Assembly (NCBI GenBank): GCA_016800925.1
Contig: JABCPU010000018.1
Span: 310,001-374,000 of the forward strand
DNA length: 64,000 bases
Direction: 5' to 3'
DNA from: Suillus spraguei
Lineage: Eukaryota; Basidiomycota; Agaricomycetes; Boletales; Suillaceae
The translations under genes were made by a program, and so were the position numbers. The notes beneath the pieces were generated by a model that had not been told where the DNA came from, searched no databases, and was given only the letters and a program-made list of their open reading frames with translations. Shown here piece by piece: positions 1 through 9,704 of this stretch (its first letter is position 1; each line of letters starts with the position of its first letter).

Positions 1-337
1 GCTCACAGCGACTCCATGTAAAAAAAACGCTTCAGGGCGAGGCATGATGTTGATGAGAGCTTAAGGATCTACTTGTACAAGTCTAAGCGAGAGCAGGCTA
101 GACGCCCGTCACGGTGGAGTTCCAATATTCCAAGTATGTGATGGTGATAAGGACTTCAGACGCATCATTAATATTGTATGATCGCCGGCCACAAATTTTG
201 TACACGCAGTTTGCTCTTCTCAGGAGCAAAGGCATATCGATCTGAGGTAGGTTGTGTTCAAGAAATGGAATGGCTCAAAGGCAAATAAAAGTACAGTTTA
301 AGCGGTCCGAGTAGCCGAATAGAATCCAAAAACCCAT
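1..337. other. non-coding left edge
   Basis: No convincing gene is seen. From about 181 onward the sequence has a diverged second copy near 6721-6840 (both share a stretch around 'tgtacacgc' and 'gaatggaatggct'), so this is the downstream flank of the aldo-keto reductase gene and the left edge of the segmental duplication. Confidence 0.6.
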
Positions 338-1939
338 CTAACCCCAGAGGTATGCCTCATGGCCATACCTGCCACCCCTGACTTCCGCACCGCTGATGAC
401 ACTGTTAATCTCTGCGAAGTCTTCCGTAGACAACTCGATGTCTCCTCCAGCACAATTCTCTCTAGTCCGCTTGGCATGCCTGCAACAATGTCAAGACTCA
501 TAACAATCACATGTCTGGACAGGGACTCACGAGAACCTGGCAACGGGATGACATGCCTGCCCAACGATGCAACCCAAGCGATGCTGAGTTGAGCAGAGGT
601 CACGTTCTTGCTCCTGGCAATCGCAGTCAACGCATCAACAATGGCAAAGTTGTGTTTAAAGTTCTGTCATAGCTATGATGAGGTGATGATCAAGCACATG
701 TCGCGAACTTACATCCTCCTGGAAACGGGGCAATGCGCGGCGGAAATCTCCCTCTGCCAAATGGGGTAAGCATGACAGATAAATGGCGCAAAGCAATGGT
801 ATCACCCGGAATGTCCTCAGGCCTCTTGATTTGACCGGTCAAAAACCCACGACCAAGCGGACTAAGGAGTCAAGGCATGTATGTCAGGTGATAACAAGTG
901 TGTACTAACATGATACGTACGAGTACGCGATAACAGCAACACCTAGCTCTTCGGCAGTCGCAATGACTGACAGAAAGATGCATTACTGCAACAAAACGTT
1001 ATGTGCGATGACGTACCTTTCTTGGCCTCCTCTCCATATTCCCATGGGCTGACCTCAATCTCGACAGCAGCAATGGGGTGAACCTGAAGCATACTGAGCG
1101 AATGCCTCGCCAACATATTCATACTGTCCACGTACAGCATGTCCACGCCGCAGGGTGTCAGCGTTGCATTCGGACATGCCAATATGGTCTAGTTTACCCT
1201 CGTTCTTGAGTTCAACAAGGGTCTTGATCGATTCTTCCAAAGAAACATTGGGGTCTACACGTGCACTCTGGAACAGATCAAGGCGCTTGGTGCCACGAAG
1301 CTTCTCATTAATGAGCTCGACGCTTCGTCTCAAGTTGGCGGGCCTAATGGGAAAGATAGCATGATAGCATCTCATGATAAACGTGTGAAACTGAAACTTA
1401 CGAGCCGTCGGGCACTGGCACTGAGCCAGGTTTTAGTCCTCCCTGAAAGAACAAAAAGTTAATCATGAGGCAGAAGCAGGGATAGGGCGTACCTTGATGG
1501 ACAAGAAGGTCTTGTCTACATATTCGGGGTACTTTTCGAAGAACCGGGCGATCATCTCAAGGTTCGTGGTTGCTAAATTGTGCCCGTAGAATTCCCCTGT
1601 AGCTGGAGTGAGTACATGTCTTATGTTGGGAACTTTTAGTACCCACCTCCGTTGAGGAACATTTTGGTACCTGGCGGGAGAGCGTCCACACCAGCCTTGA
1701 TGGCTTCAAAACACTGTTCGTCTGCGATTGGTTCGGGCGTCCATCTACATGATCAAACATCGGTGTGAACTGGATCCATCAATAGAAAAGAAAACGCACG
1801 TCATCATCATCAATCCATGCTGGGAGGGGAAAGGTCAGGAAAAGAATAGGATGAAGAGTAACATAGTGCATACAGCTACTTTACCGACGGTGATGTTAGA
1901 CGCAGTACCGCCGAGAGAGGTGGTAGCTTGAATAGACAT
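338..1939 (-). CDS. aldo-keto reductase, pyridoxal-reductase type (copy A)
   Basis: This is probably an NADPH-dependent aldo-keto reductase of the fungal pyridoxal reductase (Plr1-like) group, cytosolic. The first exon (1874-1939) encodes [20 protein letters not shown] and splices to a HGLMMMTW segment. Later exons give [19 protein letters not shown], the [11 protein letters not shown] segment with the family's catalytic tyrosine, TFLSIKGGLKPGS with the likely active-site lysine, a [20 protein letters not shown] helix, [17 protein letters not shown], and a C-terminal [10 protein letters not shown] / HVIPLPGS cofactor-binding region. It ends in YLWG followed by a stop at 338-340. All introns are short with usable GT-AG ends, and I found no stop inside the spliced frame. 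Exact substrate is inferred from family resemblance only. The paralogue at 6869-8470 is broken. Confidence 0.85.
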
Positions 1940-2369
1940 TCTGAACTTGAGAGGTAGATTCTGGATGATGGATTGCAGGAAGGACTTTATAACTGGCCCG
2001 GACTAGATGTTACGTGGTGTCTGCGGCAGTACATATTGAAAGGGGGGAACCACGTGACGAGAACTAAGTTTGTGGTCACTATTCCGAGTCATACGGAAAG
2101 TACCAGTCCGATCATCATGGTGCCTATAGAACTCGTCATGCGTTGTGGCCGCACCCTCTATCGTGACCCAGTCTTGCTTACTAGGTGAGCATTTAGAAGA
2201 TTAATGACTGCTCTTCAAGTTACATAAAACACACTGATCGCCGGGACAGACTCGGACTGGCTTGGATAAGCGAAGCCCAAGCTAGAGCGTCTAGAGCATC
2301 GCAAGCACTGCCAAGGCGTACCAGCACCGTTTATGGTTAGGGGAAAATACAGGAAACTGCAGTAGTGTA

Positions 2370-2406
2370 TGGTGCGAATCGCTTAGAGGCCGCCTACTTT
2401 GTGCAA
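2370..2406 (+). repeat. left terminal inverted repeat
   Basis: It begins TGGTGCGAATC and pairs with the reverse complement of 3166-3202, with 35 of 37 positions identical. Both differences are of the C/T-G/A transition type. Confidence 0.88.
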
Positions 2407-2430
2407 GCGCCAAATTGAAGGCGAAAAAAA

Positions 2431-3065
2431 ATGGAAATGATGTCAGCATACTTCAAAAATGTACTAGCTCGACGAGCAGAAAATTCTAATGAAAATACCA
2501 AGAAAAATAGTACATTGAGTGTGTGTAGTAGCACTATGGTCACTAAACATCAAAGGGCTGCCGCCGCACGGGCAAGAGCTGCAAGATGGCCAAAAACCTA
2601 CAACTCTAACACTGTACCTGCCGCATCCAATCCTGCGGCAGTGATCGAGATCGATTACAACTCCTCCAGTGAACAGGACTGTGGATACACTGGAGGTGTG
2701 GATTGTCAGTTCTCCGACACCAAATATGATTCTGCGACAGAGTCAGAGTGGTCCGATGGGTTGATGCAAGCTCAGGAAGAAAGCTCTTGATAAAGCTCTT
2801 GGAGCAAAGGAGGCGCAGGATCAAGCAGCAATTCGTGAGGAGGCTAAAAACTTGTTGAACAAAGGTCTCTGGTGTAGGAAGTAATCGAGGCAGCCAGTCA
2901 TTTATGCCTTTTCTTACCAAAGTTTCATTGCGAGCTCAATTTCATTGAGTTCTTTTGGGACATGGTGAAAAATATCTTCGTGATAATTGCGACTATACTT
3001 TCGACACGCTGAAGTACCCATGCGCCAAATTGGACTTGACAAAGTATTTTGCTCGCTCAGTTTGA
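2431..3065 (+). pseudogene. decayed DDE transposase of the TIR element
   Basis: Two remnants are visible. The first is an N-terminal open frame (2431-2790), Ala/Ser-rich with RAAAARARAARWPK, of a type found upstream of basidiomycete DDE (IS630-like) transposases. The second is a C-terminal piece (about 2868-3065) reading EVIEAASHLCLFLPKFHCEL then NFIEFFW, the block around the third acidic residue of the DDE/D triad. It is followed after a one-base shift by YLRDNCDYTFDTLK. An in-frame TAG precedes the EVIEAA segment where the family has Gln, which fits CAG to TAG. The central catalytic domain is deleted. Family placement rests on recalled consensus. Confidence 0.7.
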
Positions 3066-3165
3066 CTCAATGAAAAATCCGTCTTGGGATTTTGTACTTA
3101 CCTTCAAAAGGATTGTTTTCCCAAGAGGAATAAAAATTCTGACTTTTTTTGAAGGGTTTAAATAT

Positions 3166-3202
3166 TTGCACAAAGTAAGCGGCCTCTAAGTGATTCGCAC
3201 CA
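3166..3202 (-). repeat. right terminal inverted repeat
   Basis: This is the reverse complement of the left repeat at 2370-2406 with two mismatches. It ends GCACCA immediately before the TA target duplication at 3203-3204. Confidence 0.88.
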
Positions 3203-3250
3203 TAGAAGGACAAGGGCGGTTAGGCTCAGCAAACCCACTCACCGAAGGCA

Positions 3251-3279
3251 CCTTTTCGGTCGTTTCCGAACCGAAAAGG
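3251..3279. repeat. perfect 10-bp inverted repeat with 9-base loop
   Basis: CCTTTTCGGT (3251-3260) and ACCGAAAAGG (3270-3279) are perfect reverse complements around the loop cgtttccga. A decayed version (one arm altered) is present at about 9204-9237 in duplication copy B. Function is unknown; it could be a protein-binding palindrome or part of an old insertion. Confidence 0.6.
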
Positions 3280-4092
3280 GTCACACAGAGATATCGAAAT
3301 TGATGTGATATAGATTGCACACATCATTCGTGACAGCGGGACTATATTCTGTTCGAAGGTGCTTACTTCCAATCCCGGACCACATGGATGGCTTTCTTAC
3401 GGCAAGACGGTCGTTTTCAACCTTTCTCCTTTCAAAGACCATCGGGACGTACATGAGGAGCTCAAGGCTTGACTCTAACCACAACCATACTCGCACATTA
3501 TGACCCGGAAGATATCGTTAGGCTTGCAGATCATATTCGATATCAGTCTCCCGTCGAGGAAAATACTTACACAAGCTTCAACACTCTGACTACCTTTACA
3601 TCTCCTTATCATTTCAGTCTTGCTGCATACTCGGAACATAGGTTTCAAATTATGTCAAATCGCTGAATTAAATAAAAGTGCGCCGGTACCAGTGTCATCC
3701 CGAGTGGTTCGAGTCTTCAAGATTATACGGGAAGAACTCCGATATTCGCAGATGGCATTGTCGGAGACCTCCTGGCAGGTCTATCAACCTTGTCACGACT
3801 AACATGTTGGTCTGGCGTAAACATTTGCGTCAAGCTAGTTTTCATGATCGCTTACCACCTGAGCTCCACCATAGCGGTTCTCCTGCGGCCAGCAAGGTAT
3901 GGTACATCTCAGGGTCTACGAACAGGAAGCCCATGAAGGACAGTTCACGTCGCCGCACATGTCAAATCGAGGACTAAAGGTAAGGAGTATATCAAGATAA
4001 CATATCGCTTGGTTTGGGCTTGATGTCTCTGTTGTATGTCGTTGGACACTCCAGACCATGCAGCCCAATCCAACTTTTATCATCTAGGGAGT
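3280..4092. other. non-coding or decayed sequence of copy A
   Basis: Only short, unrecognised open frames. The 3810-4092 part matches 9280-9500. There the minus strand carries a coherent short exon containing DLMRRRELSFMDFPF. In copy A the same exon is broken by a small insertion (a 6-base 'catgtg' type difference) that brings in a stop. I read this as the remains of a duplicated unknown gene. Confidence 0.4.
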
Positions 4093-4837
4093 TCATATTC
4101 GACCAGACGCTTGAGTCATCATTGGCGTAGTCTGCGTTTGCGCTGTAAATATTTTCACACGAGATGCATAGGGTCTGGCCTGAGCGCTTGCTACAGAGGG
4201 GCTGATGGCGCAACCCGGCAAACTCGGGAAAAGGCTACCCTGTCGTTCCACGGAAGATGACAACTCAAAACTAGGTGGCAGCACGTAGTCGCCACGGGCC
4301 GGGATGTAGCTAGTGGGTGGTAGAGTTGGGTCGTCCTGCGGCAAATAGAAGTTGTAGGGTGCGGTGTGGCCTTGAGGCAAGAGAATACTTGGGGACGTGG
4401 TGGGCAAGCCCAGCGGCGAGAGGGAGACGTAGCCCGGCTGAAGGGGCAGGCAGTTATAGTTATGCGGTGAATAAATTGACACGGAAGACCCTTCGCTAAT
4501 GGAGTTATACAGATGTTCTGGTTGTCTTGAACTAACTCAAGGCGAACCAAGTGTGGCAGTTGCATTTGTAGCAGTGAGCGAGCGAGCTGTCGTCAGGTGA
4601 AGAAGGCTTCATCCTGTCAAAGTTGTCCACCAAATTGACCAAGTACGTGTCCCCCACAGACGGCAGGTTAACAGGCTGCGCATCGGAAGTGCTCGTGGTG
4701 TCCGCGGTCAGGATGATGTGGACAGGCAAAGCGAATCTGGATATTCTACGACTGTTGGGGTCCTCTTCAAGTTGTGGACAGAGACTCAGTGCCACGTAAA
4801 AGATGCCTTTCTGGTTTAAATAGGTTCGGCCCGTCAT
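4093..4837 (-). CDS. hypothetical protein (two exons, uncertain)
   Basis: A minus-strand frame starting MTGRTYLNQKGIFYVALSL (4837) runs to about 4535. A second frame (about 4486 to 4093), rich in Pro, Ser and Leu with segments such as PLQPGYVSLSPLGLPT, can be joined to it through a short putative intron. The donor is weak. No domain is recognised and no homologue comes to mind. The 3' end falls in the duplicated block, so the gene may be truncated or spurious. Confidence 0.25.
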
Positions 4838-5850
4838 GGCTCACCGTGCTGTTTCTGAACTGTACATACAGTTGAACATATAGTAAGGCTGACGGATGAG
4901 CAAAAATGACATTCACCAGATATTCGCTATTATAAGTGCTCCTGTGGAATCTGTCAAATCATGGAGCCCCGTCGAATAGTTCAGTCACCTGAAGCAGTGT
5001 CGTTCTCCCTTTCGCTTCATGGCCTCCTCCAGACTAGGACTGGCCAACACGTTACCATGGCCTGCTATGACAGTCGATCAGTCAGTCATCAACTCAGAGA
5101 ACTTCTTGGGGCAGAAATCGTCAGTGAACTGGATTACACTCTCACTAATGCTCACCTCCATTACGAAAAGTTTATGCCTAGCAAGCCATTCGCCGATTGT
5201 ATGTCTCGAATGCGCTACCAGTACTTCAGTAATGCAAAGCAGGTGTTTGCGTTGAAGTTGAAGTTTTTCAAGCTCGGAGCAGTCCAGATTTGGTGTGTGT
5301 CATTGAGATGGACTTTACCGTTTACTCAGGCTAATTCGGCAAAAGAGACAACACAAAAATTGGAGCAATGACAGAGAAGAATCAAGAAGGTGCAGACTTG
5401 TCCCTTGTGCTTGGAACCTCGACTATGGGGTAGCTCTCACAATTGGAAGAAAGTTTGAGCCAAGTTCATAGGACGGGGTCGATATCAAGTGTCAGGCTCA
5501 GTCACGGCGGCCTCCCGTGGATCAAGAAGTAAGAGTAAGTGACTAAGAAAAAGCTAGCGTGCTGGTGCGGAAGGACGGTTACGTTGCAAGGCATGAGACT
5601 AATGATTCTGGATTCTGCCGTTCTAGCTGAAAATCACAGGTATCATGTGTGTCATCAAAGAATCTTTGGGGTATTTGACAAGCGTCTTGCTCGATCTGAG
5701 TATTAAACTTTGCATGTGCATATGATGAATCAACACCTGGTGAATATTAATACACGATGATACCATATGCTTGTGAAATACTAGACAGCAAGAGAGTTGT
5801 GAGGAACTAGCTATAGAGGAGTCAAACAAATGAATGTCGTTTTTGTTTTA
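4838..5850. other. intergenic; one unrecognised open frame
   Basis: A plus-strand frame at 4961-5371 (136 codons, including SHQLRELLGAEIVSELDYTL) has reasonable composition but no recognised motif and no clear splice partners. The rest shows nothing identifiable. It lies between the two duplicated blocks, next to a transposon fragment. Confidence 0.3.
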
Positions 5851-6162
5851 TCACCACTGCTGCATGGAGAGTACCATCGCGGTCGACATGTCCAGTATCG
5901 CTAAAACAACATAGTGAGCGTAGGTCACCAAAGAAGAGTCACAGCAGTAACATAACTGTTCCAAATACTCAGACTTGGATTGAGATTGAGTTGCCGAGAA
6001 ACTCTGCTGAGCATCTGCAGGTTCCTTGGTGTGCAGCACATGAGCATAATTACATGTAAAAGATAGAGGAAAATGACAAACCTGAAGGACTTCACGCATC
6101 AAGTCCAACTCCGTCCATTCTTGCGCCGAAAGCCTGAAATCAGCATATGATTTCCCCTTCAA
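5851..6162 (-). pseudogene. hAT-type transposase fragment
   Basis: The minus-strand frame begins KGKSYADFRLSAQEWTELDL followed by MREVLQ. After removal of a likely short intron (GT...AG, about 5998-6079) it continues EPADAQQSFS. This resembles the region ahead of the last helical block in basidiomycete hAT transposases (recalled pattern YADFRL..EW....VL..P...QQ.FS). The remainder downstream is not recognisable and no other transposase domain is nearby, so it is a fragment. The assignment rests on remembered family patterns and should be checked by profile search. Confidence 0.45.
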
Positions 6163-6230
6163 CTTCGGGACCTCGTCAGTCGTATTCTTGCTCGTTCGCT
6201 CAGTTATTTGGGCCCAAGTTCATTCATTGT

Positions 6231-6660
6231 AACTGGTCCTAGCCAGGTGGTTGCCACCACAGAATCAAAATATGTTTCTCTTGGACAGTGCAGGTTCAAA
6301 ACCTGCCGACGACGACATTTTTTCTATCGGAACACACCTTGACATTCACTCTTGGATGCATTCTTCAGAAGTTCACAGGAACTGTTGTTAGCCAAATGGT
6401 TGCTAGAAATCAGTTTCTCTTGGACTGTGCAGGATCAAAACCTGCTGTTTTTTTAGATCGGAACACGCCTTGATATTTACTCGATGTTTTCTTTGGAAGT
6501 GCACTATGACTGGTCTAGCCTGGCGATTGCTGCAGAGTCAAAATCTGTTTCTCTTGGACTGTGCAGGTTCGAAACCTGCCAATGACATCATTTTTTTTCC
6601 CAATCAGAACACACCTTCACTCATGAATAGTTTCCTTAGAGGTTCATCTTAACTGGTCTC
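6231..6660 (+). repeat. tandem array of tRNA-Leu-like, SINE-like units
   Basis: Three diverged units (about 6231-6379, 6380-6507, 6508-6650) and the start of a fourth (6651) each begin with a 'aactggtc-tagcc' tract. Each contains a T-arm-like hairpin with stem GCAGG/CCTGC and a 7-base loop (TTCGAAA in unit 3), that is, a Pol III B box. Unit 3 also has a 4-bp stem with 7-base loop GTCAAAA (6533-6547), placing CAA in the anticodon position after U33. That fits tRNA-Leu with a long variable region. A run of six or more T follows the T-arm in each unit. Acceptor ends do not pair, so these are not functional tRNAs. Confidence 0.6.
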
Positions 6661-6720
6661 AGCCCCTGTGCAAATTGTTCTTGCAACATCCATGACGAGT
6701 CGTACACGCGTTCGAAATAC

Positions 6721-9600
6721 TAACTAGTTTTGTACACGCGGATTGCTCTTCCCAGGAGCTAATGCATATGGATGTGAGGTAGGTTGCGTTCAAGGAATGG
6801 AATGGCTTTAAAGCAAATAAAGATACAGTTTGAGTTGTCTGACTGGTAGAGTAGAATCAAGAACCCATCTAACCCCACAGGTATGCCTCATGGACATACC
6901 TGCCACCCCTGACTTCCGCACCGCTGATAACACTGTTAATCTCTGCGATGTCTTCCGTAGACAACTCGATGTCTCCTCCAGCACAATTTTCTCTAGTCCG
7001 CTTGGCATGCCTGCAGCAATGTCAAGACCGATAACAATCACATGTCTGGACAGGGACTCACGAGGAACCTGGCAACGGGATGACATGCTTGCCCAGTGAT
7101 GCAACCCAAGCGATGCTGAGTTGAGCAGAAGTTACATTCTTGCTCCTTGCAATCGCAGTCAACGCATCGACAATGGCAAAGTTGTATTTGAAGTTCTGTG
7201 TAGCTATGAGGAGGTAATGATCAAGCGCATGTCGACGAACTTACATCATCCTGGAAACGAGGCAATGCGCGGCGGAAATCTCCCTCTGGCATATGTGGTA
7301 AGTATGACAAACAGATGTCGCAAAGCAATGATATTACTCGGAATATCCTCGGGCCTCTTGATTTGACCGGTCAAGAACCCATGACCAAGCGGGCTAACGA
7401 TTCAACGCTCGTATGTCAGGTTATAACAGATAAGTACTGGCATGATGCGTACGAGTATGCGATAACAGCAATACCTAGTTCCTCGGCAGTTGCAATGACT
7501 GACAGAAAGATGTGTTACTCCAACGGAACATTATGTAGACGACCTACCTTTCTTGGCCTCCTCTCCATATTCCCATGGGCTAACCTCAATCTCGACAGCA
7601 GCAATGGGGTGAACCTGAAGCATACTGAGCGAATGTCTTGCCGAGATAATTGCACCATTCACATACAGCATTACCACGCCGCAGAGTGTCAGCGTTGCAT
7701 TCGGACATACCAATGTGGTCTAGTTTACCCTCGTTCTTGAGTTCAACGAGAGTCTTGATCGATTCTTCCAAAGAAACATCGGGGTCTACACGTGCACTCT
7801 GGAACAGGTCAAGGCGCTTGGTGCCACGAAGCTTCTCATTAATGAGCTGGACGCTTCGTCTCAAGTTGGCGGGCCTAATAGCAAGATAGTATCCCATGAT
7901 AAAAGTGTGAAACTGGAACTTACGAGCCGTCGGGCACTGGTACTGAGCCAGGCTTTAGTCCTCCCTGAAAGAACAAAGAGTTAATCACGAGGCAGAAGCA
8001 GTGATAGGGCGTACCTTGATGGACAAGAATGTCTTGTCTACGTATTCGGGGTACTTTTCGAAGAACCGGGCGATCATCTCAAGGTTCGTGGTCGCTTATT
8101 TGTGTCCGTAAAATTCCCCTGTAGCTGGAGTTAGCACATGCCTTACGTTGGGGACTTTTAGTGCCTACCTCCGTTGAGGAACATTTTGGTACCTGCAGGG
8201 AGGGCGTCCACGCCAGCCTTGATGGCTTCAAAACACTGTTCGTCTGCAACTGGCTCGGGCGGATATCTACATGATCAAACATCGATGTGAACTTGATCCA
8301 TCGATGGATGTCAAAAGAAAATAAAACGCACGTCATCATCAATAATCCATGCTAGGAGGGGAAAAGGTCAGGAAAAGAAAAGAATAGGATAAATAGTAAT
8401 ATACAGCAACTTTACCAACGGTGATGTTAGACGCAGTACCGCCGAGAGAGATGGTGGCTTGAATAGACATTCTGAACTTGAGAGGTAGATTCTGGATCTA
8501 GGATAGATTGCAGGAGGCCGAGGTGGACTTTATAACAGGCCCGGACTACCTACTGGCTTGAACGATTCATTTTAAGCAGTGTCTTAAAGTACTCAATAAG
8601 AGGGGGGTGGCGAGAACTGAGTTTGTGATTTTGATGACATGGTCACCATTACTATGATCTTATAAAGGTTGATCAGGCGTTAGTTTTCAGTGACTGATTT
8701 TGTAAGCACATACCAGAGTACTAGTGTTCATGAGTCAGCGATCCTTCAAACTAGTATAAACGTCCACCCATGGGGCCTATAAAACTCGTGTCTTTGTGGC
8801 CGGCGCACTGGCGCGCGCTCTTGGCATGACGCACATGCTAAGCAATCTTTGTCTTGTGGGCATTAATAGAAGGTAATAGTATCTCTCTTCGTCAGCTTAG
8901 GATGCCGCCCACAGGTTTAACGTTGATTAACAATCTTTTTATCATTCCCGTTATCGATACCGATCTACTGCGCTTCGTTACATAAAACACACTGATCACC
9001 GGGACAGGCTGGGCCGCGTTTCTGGGTACTGAGGTAGTATAGCGACTGGTTTGGCTATACGAAGCCCAAGCTAGAGCGTGTCTAGCAGAGCATCGTAAGG
9101 CATGCTACGTTCTTAGCATTGTTTACGGTTAAGGGAGAGAAAATTTTCTAAATTCAAAAACTGTGCCAAGGCCCAAGAGGGGTCGTAATAGCGTTCATTT
9201 AGGCTCAAGGATTTCGGTCATTTCCGAACCGAAAAGGGGTCAATATTATGTAATCCTTCGCCGTACTCTCACAATGTCGTAACCATTTGCGTCAAGTTTT
9301 CACCTGAACTCCGCCATAGCAGGCCTCCTGCAACCAGGCATGGTACATCTCACGATCTGCGAACGGGAAGTCCATGAAGGACAGTTCACGTCGCCGCATC
9401 AAATCGAGGACTAAAGGTAAGGAGTGTATCAAGATAACATATTGCTTAGTTTGGGCTTGATGGCTCTGTTGTATATCGTTGGACATTCTTCAGACCATGC
9501 AGCCCAACCCAATATTTATCATCGAGGGAGTTCATATTCACTCCTTGCGACCAGATGCTTGAGTCATCATTGGCATAGTCTGCGTTTGCGTTGTAAATAT
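6721..9600. repeat. segmental duplication, copy B
   Basis: This is the second copy of the block described at 181-4165, in the same orientation. It contains the broken aldo-keto reductase, a diverged upstream flank that is longer here by about 400 bp, and the 9280-9600 segment. It lacks the TIR element. Confidence 0.8.
6869..8470 (-). pseudogene. aldo-keto reductase, pyridoxal-reductase type (copy B, broken)
   Basis: The exon layout is the same as the gene at 338-1939, with start at 8470 ([20 protein letters not shown]) and stop at 6869-6871. In the exon carrying the catalytic tyrosine the frame reads EFYGHK followed by TAA (8096-8098), where copy A reads [11 protein letters not shown]. The AAT-TTA pair of copy A has become AAA-TAA. 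Using a later splice acceptor would delete the catalytic tyrosine, so rescue by splicing looks unlikely. The conserved Trp of the MMTW motif is also Tyr here. The other exons are well preserved and open, suggesting recent loss, or relaxed selection on a duplicate. Confidence 0.8.
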
Positions 9601-9704
9601 TTACATATATCAAAAACAAGGAATGCAATTACACCGTCCCATTGGCATTATGCACGAAGCAGCATATGTAGTATGTATGATATTTGTCCGTCCACGAACC
9701 CATT
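8471..9704. other. duplicated flank and decayed unknown gene
   Basis: This stretch contains the upstream flank of the broken reductase and a region matching 3810-4165. On the minus strand two possible exons can be read: about 9628-9500 (with NSLDDKYWVGLHGL) and 9420-9292 (with LSFMDFPFADREMYHAWLQE), the latter preceded by a plausible acceptor. No family is recognised. Nothing else is identified. Confidence 0.35.

Larger units (their letters stand above)
2370..3202 (+). mobile_element. degenerate TIR DNA transposon flanked by TA
   Basis: The element has 37-bp terminal inverted repeats (2370-2406 and 3166-3202) differing at only two positions. It is flanked on both sides by the dinucleotide TA (2368-2369 and 3203-3204), as expected for Tc1/mariner-type (IS630 superfamily) insertion. 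At 833 bp it is too short for a full transposase, and the remaining transposase is frameshifted and contains a stop, so this is a non-autonomous deletion derivative. The matching place in duplication copy B (around 9180-9205) has no element, suggesting insertion after the duplication. Confidence 0.85.
181..4165. repeat. segmental duplication, copy A
   Basis: This block carries the intact aldo-keto reductase gene, its upstream flank and a downstream non-coding or decayed segment. Matching tracts occur in the same order at 6721-9600: the reductase exons and introns, the 'tacataaaacacactgatc' tract at 2220, the 'tttccgaaccgaaaaggg' tract at 3263, and the 3810-4160 segment that matches 9280-9600. 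Copies differ by many substitutions and indels, so the duplication is old. Copy A also contains a TIR transposon (2370-3202) that copy B lacks. Block ends were placed by eye. Confidence 0.8.

Noticed and set aside
6533..6579. A functional tRNA-Leu gene
   Set aside because: The T-arm and anticodon arm are good in unit 3, but the acceptor strands do not pair and the D-arm is weak, so it is recorded as a tRNA-like repeat.
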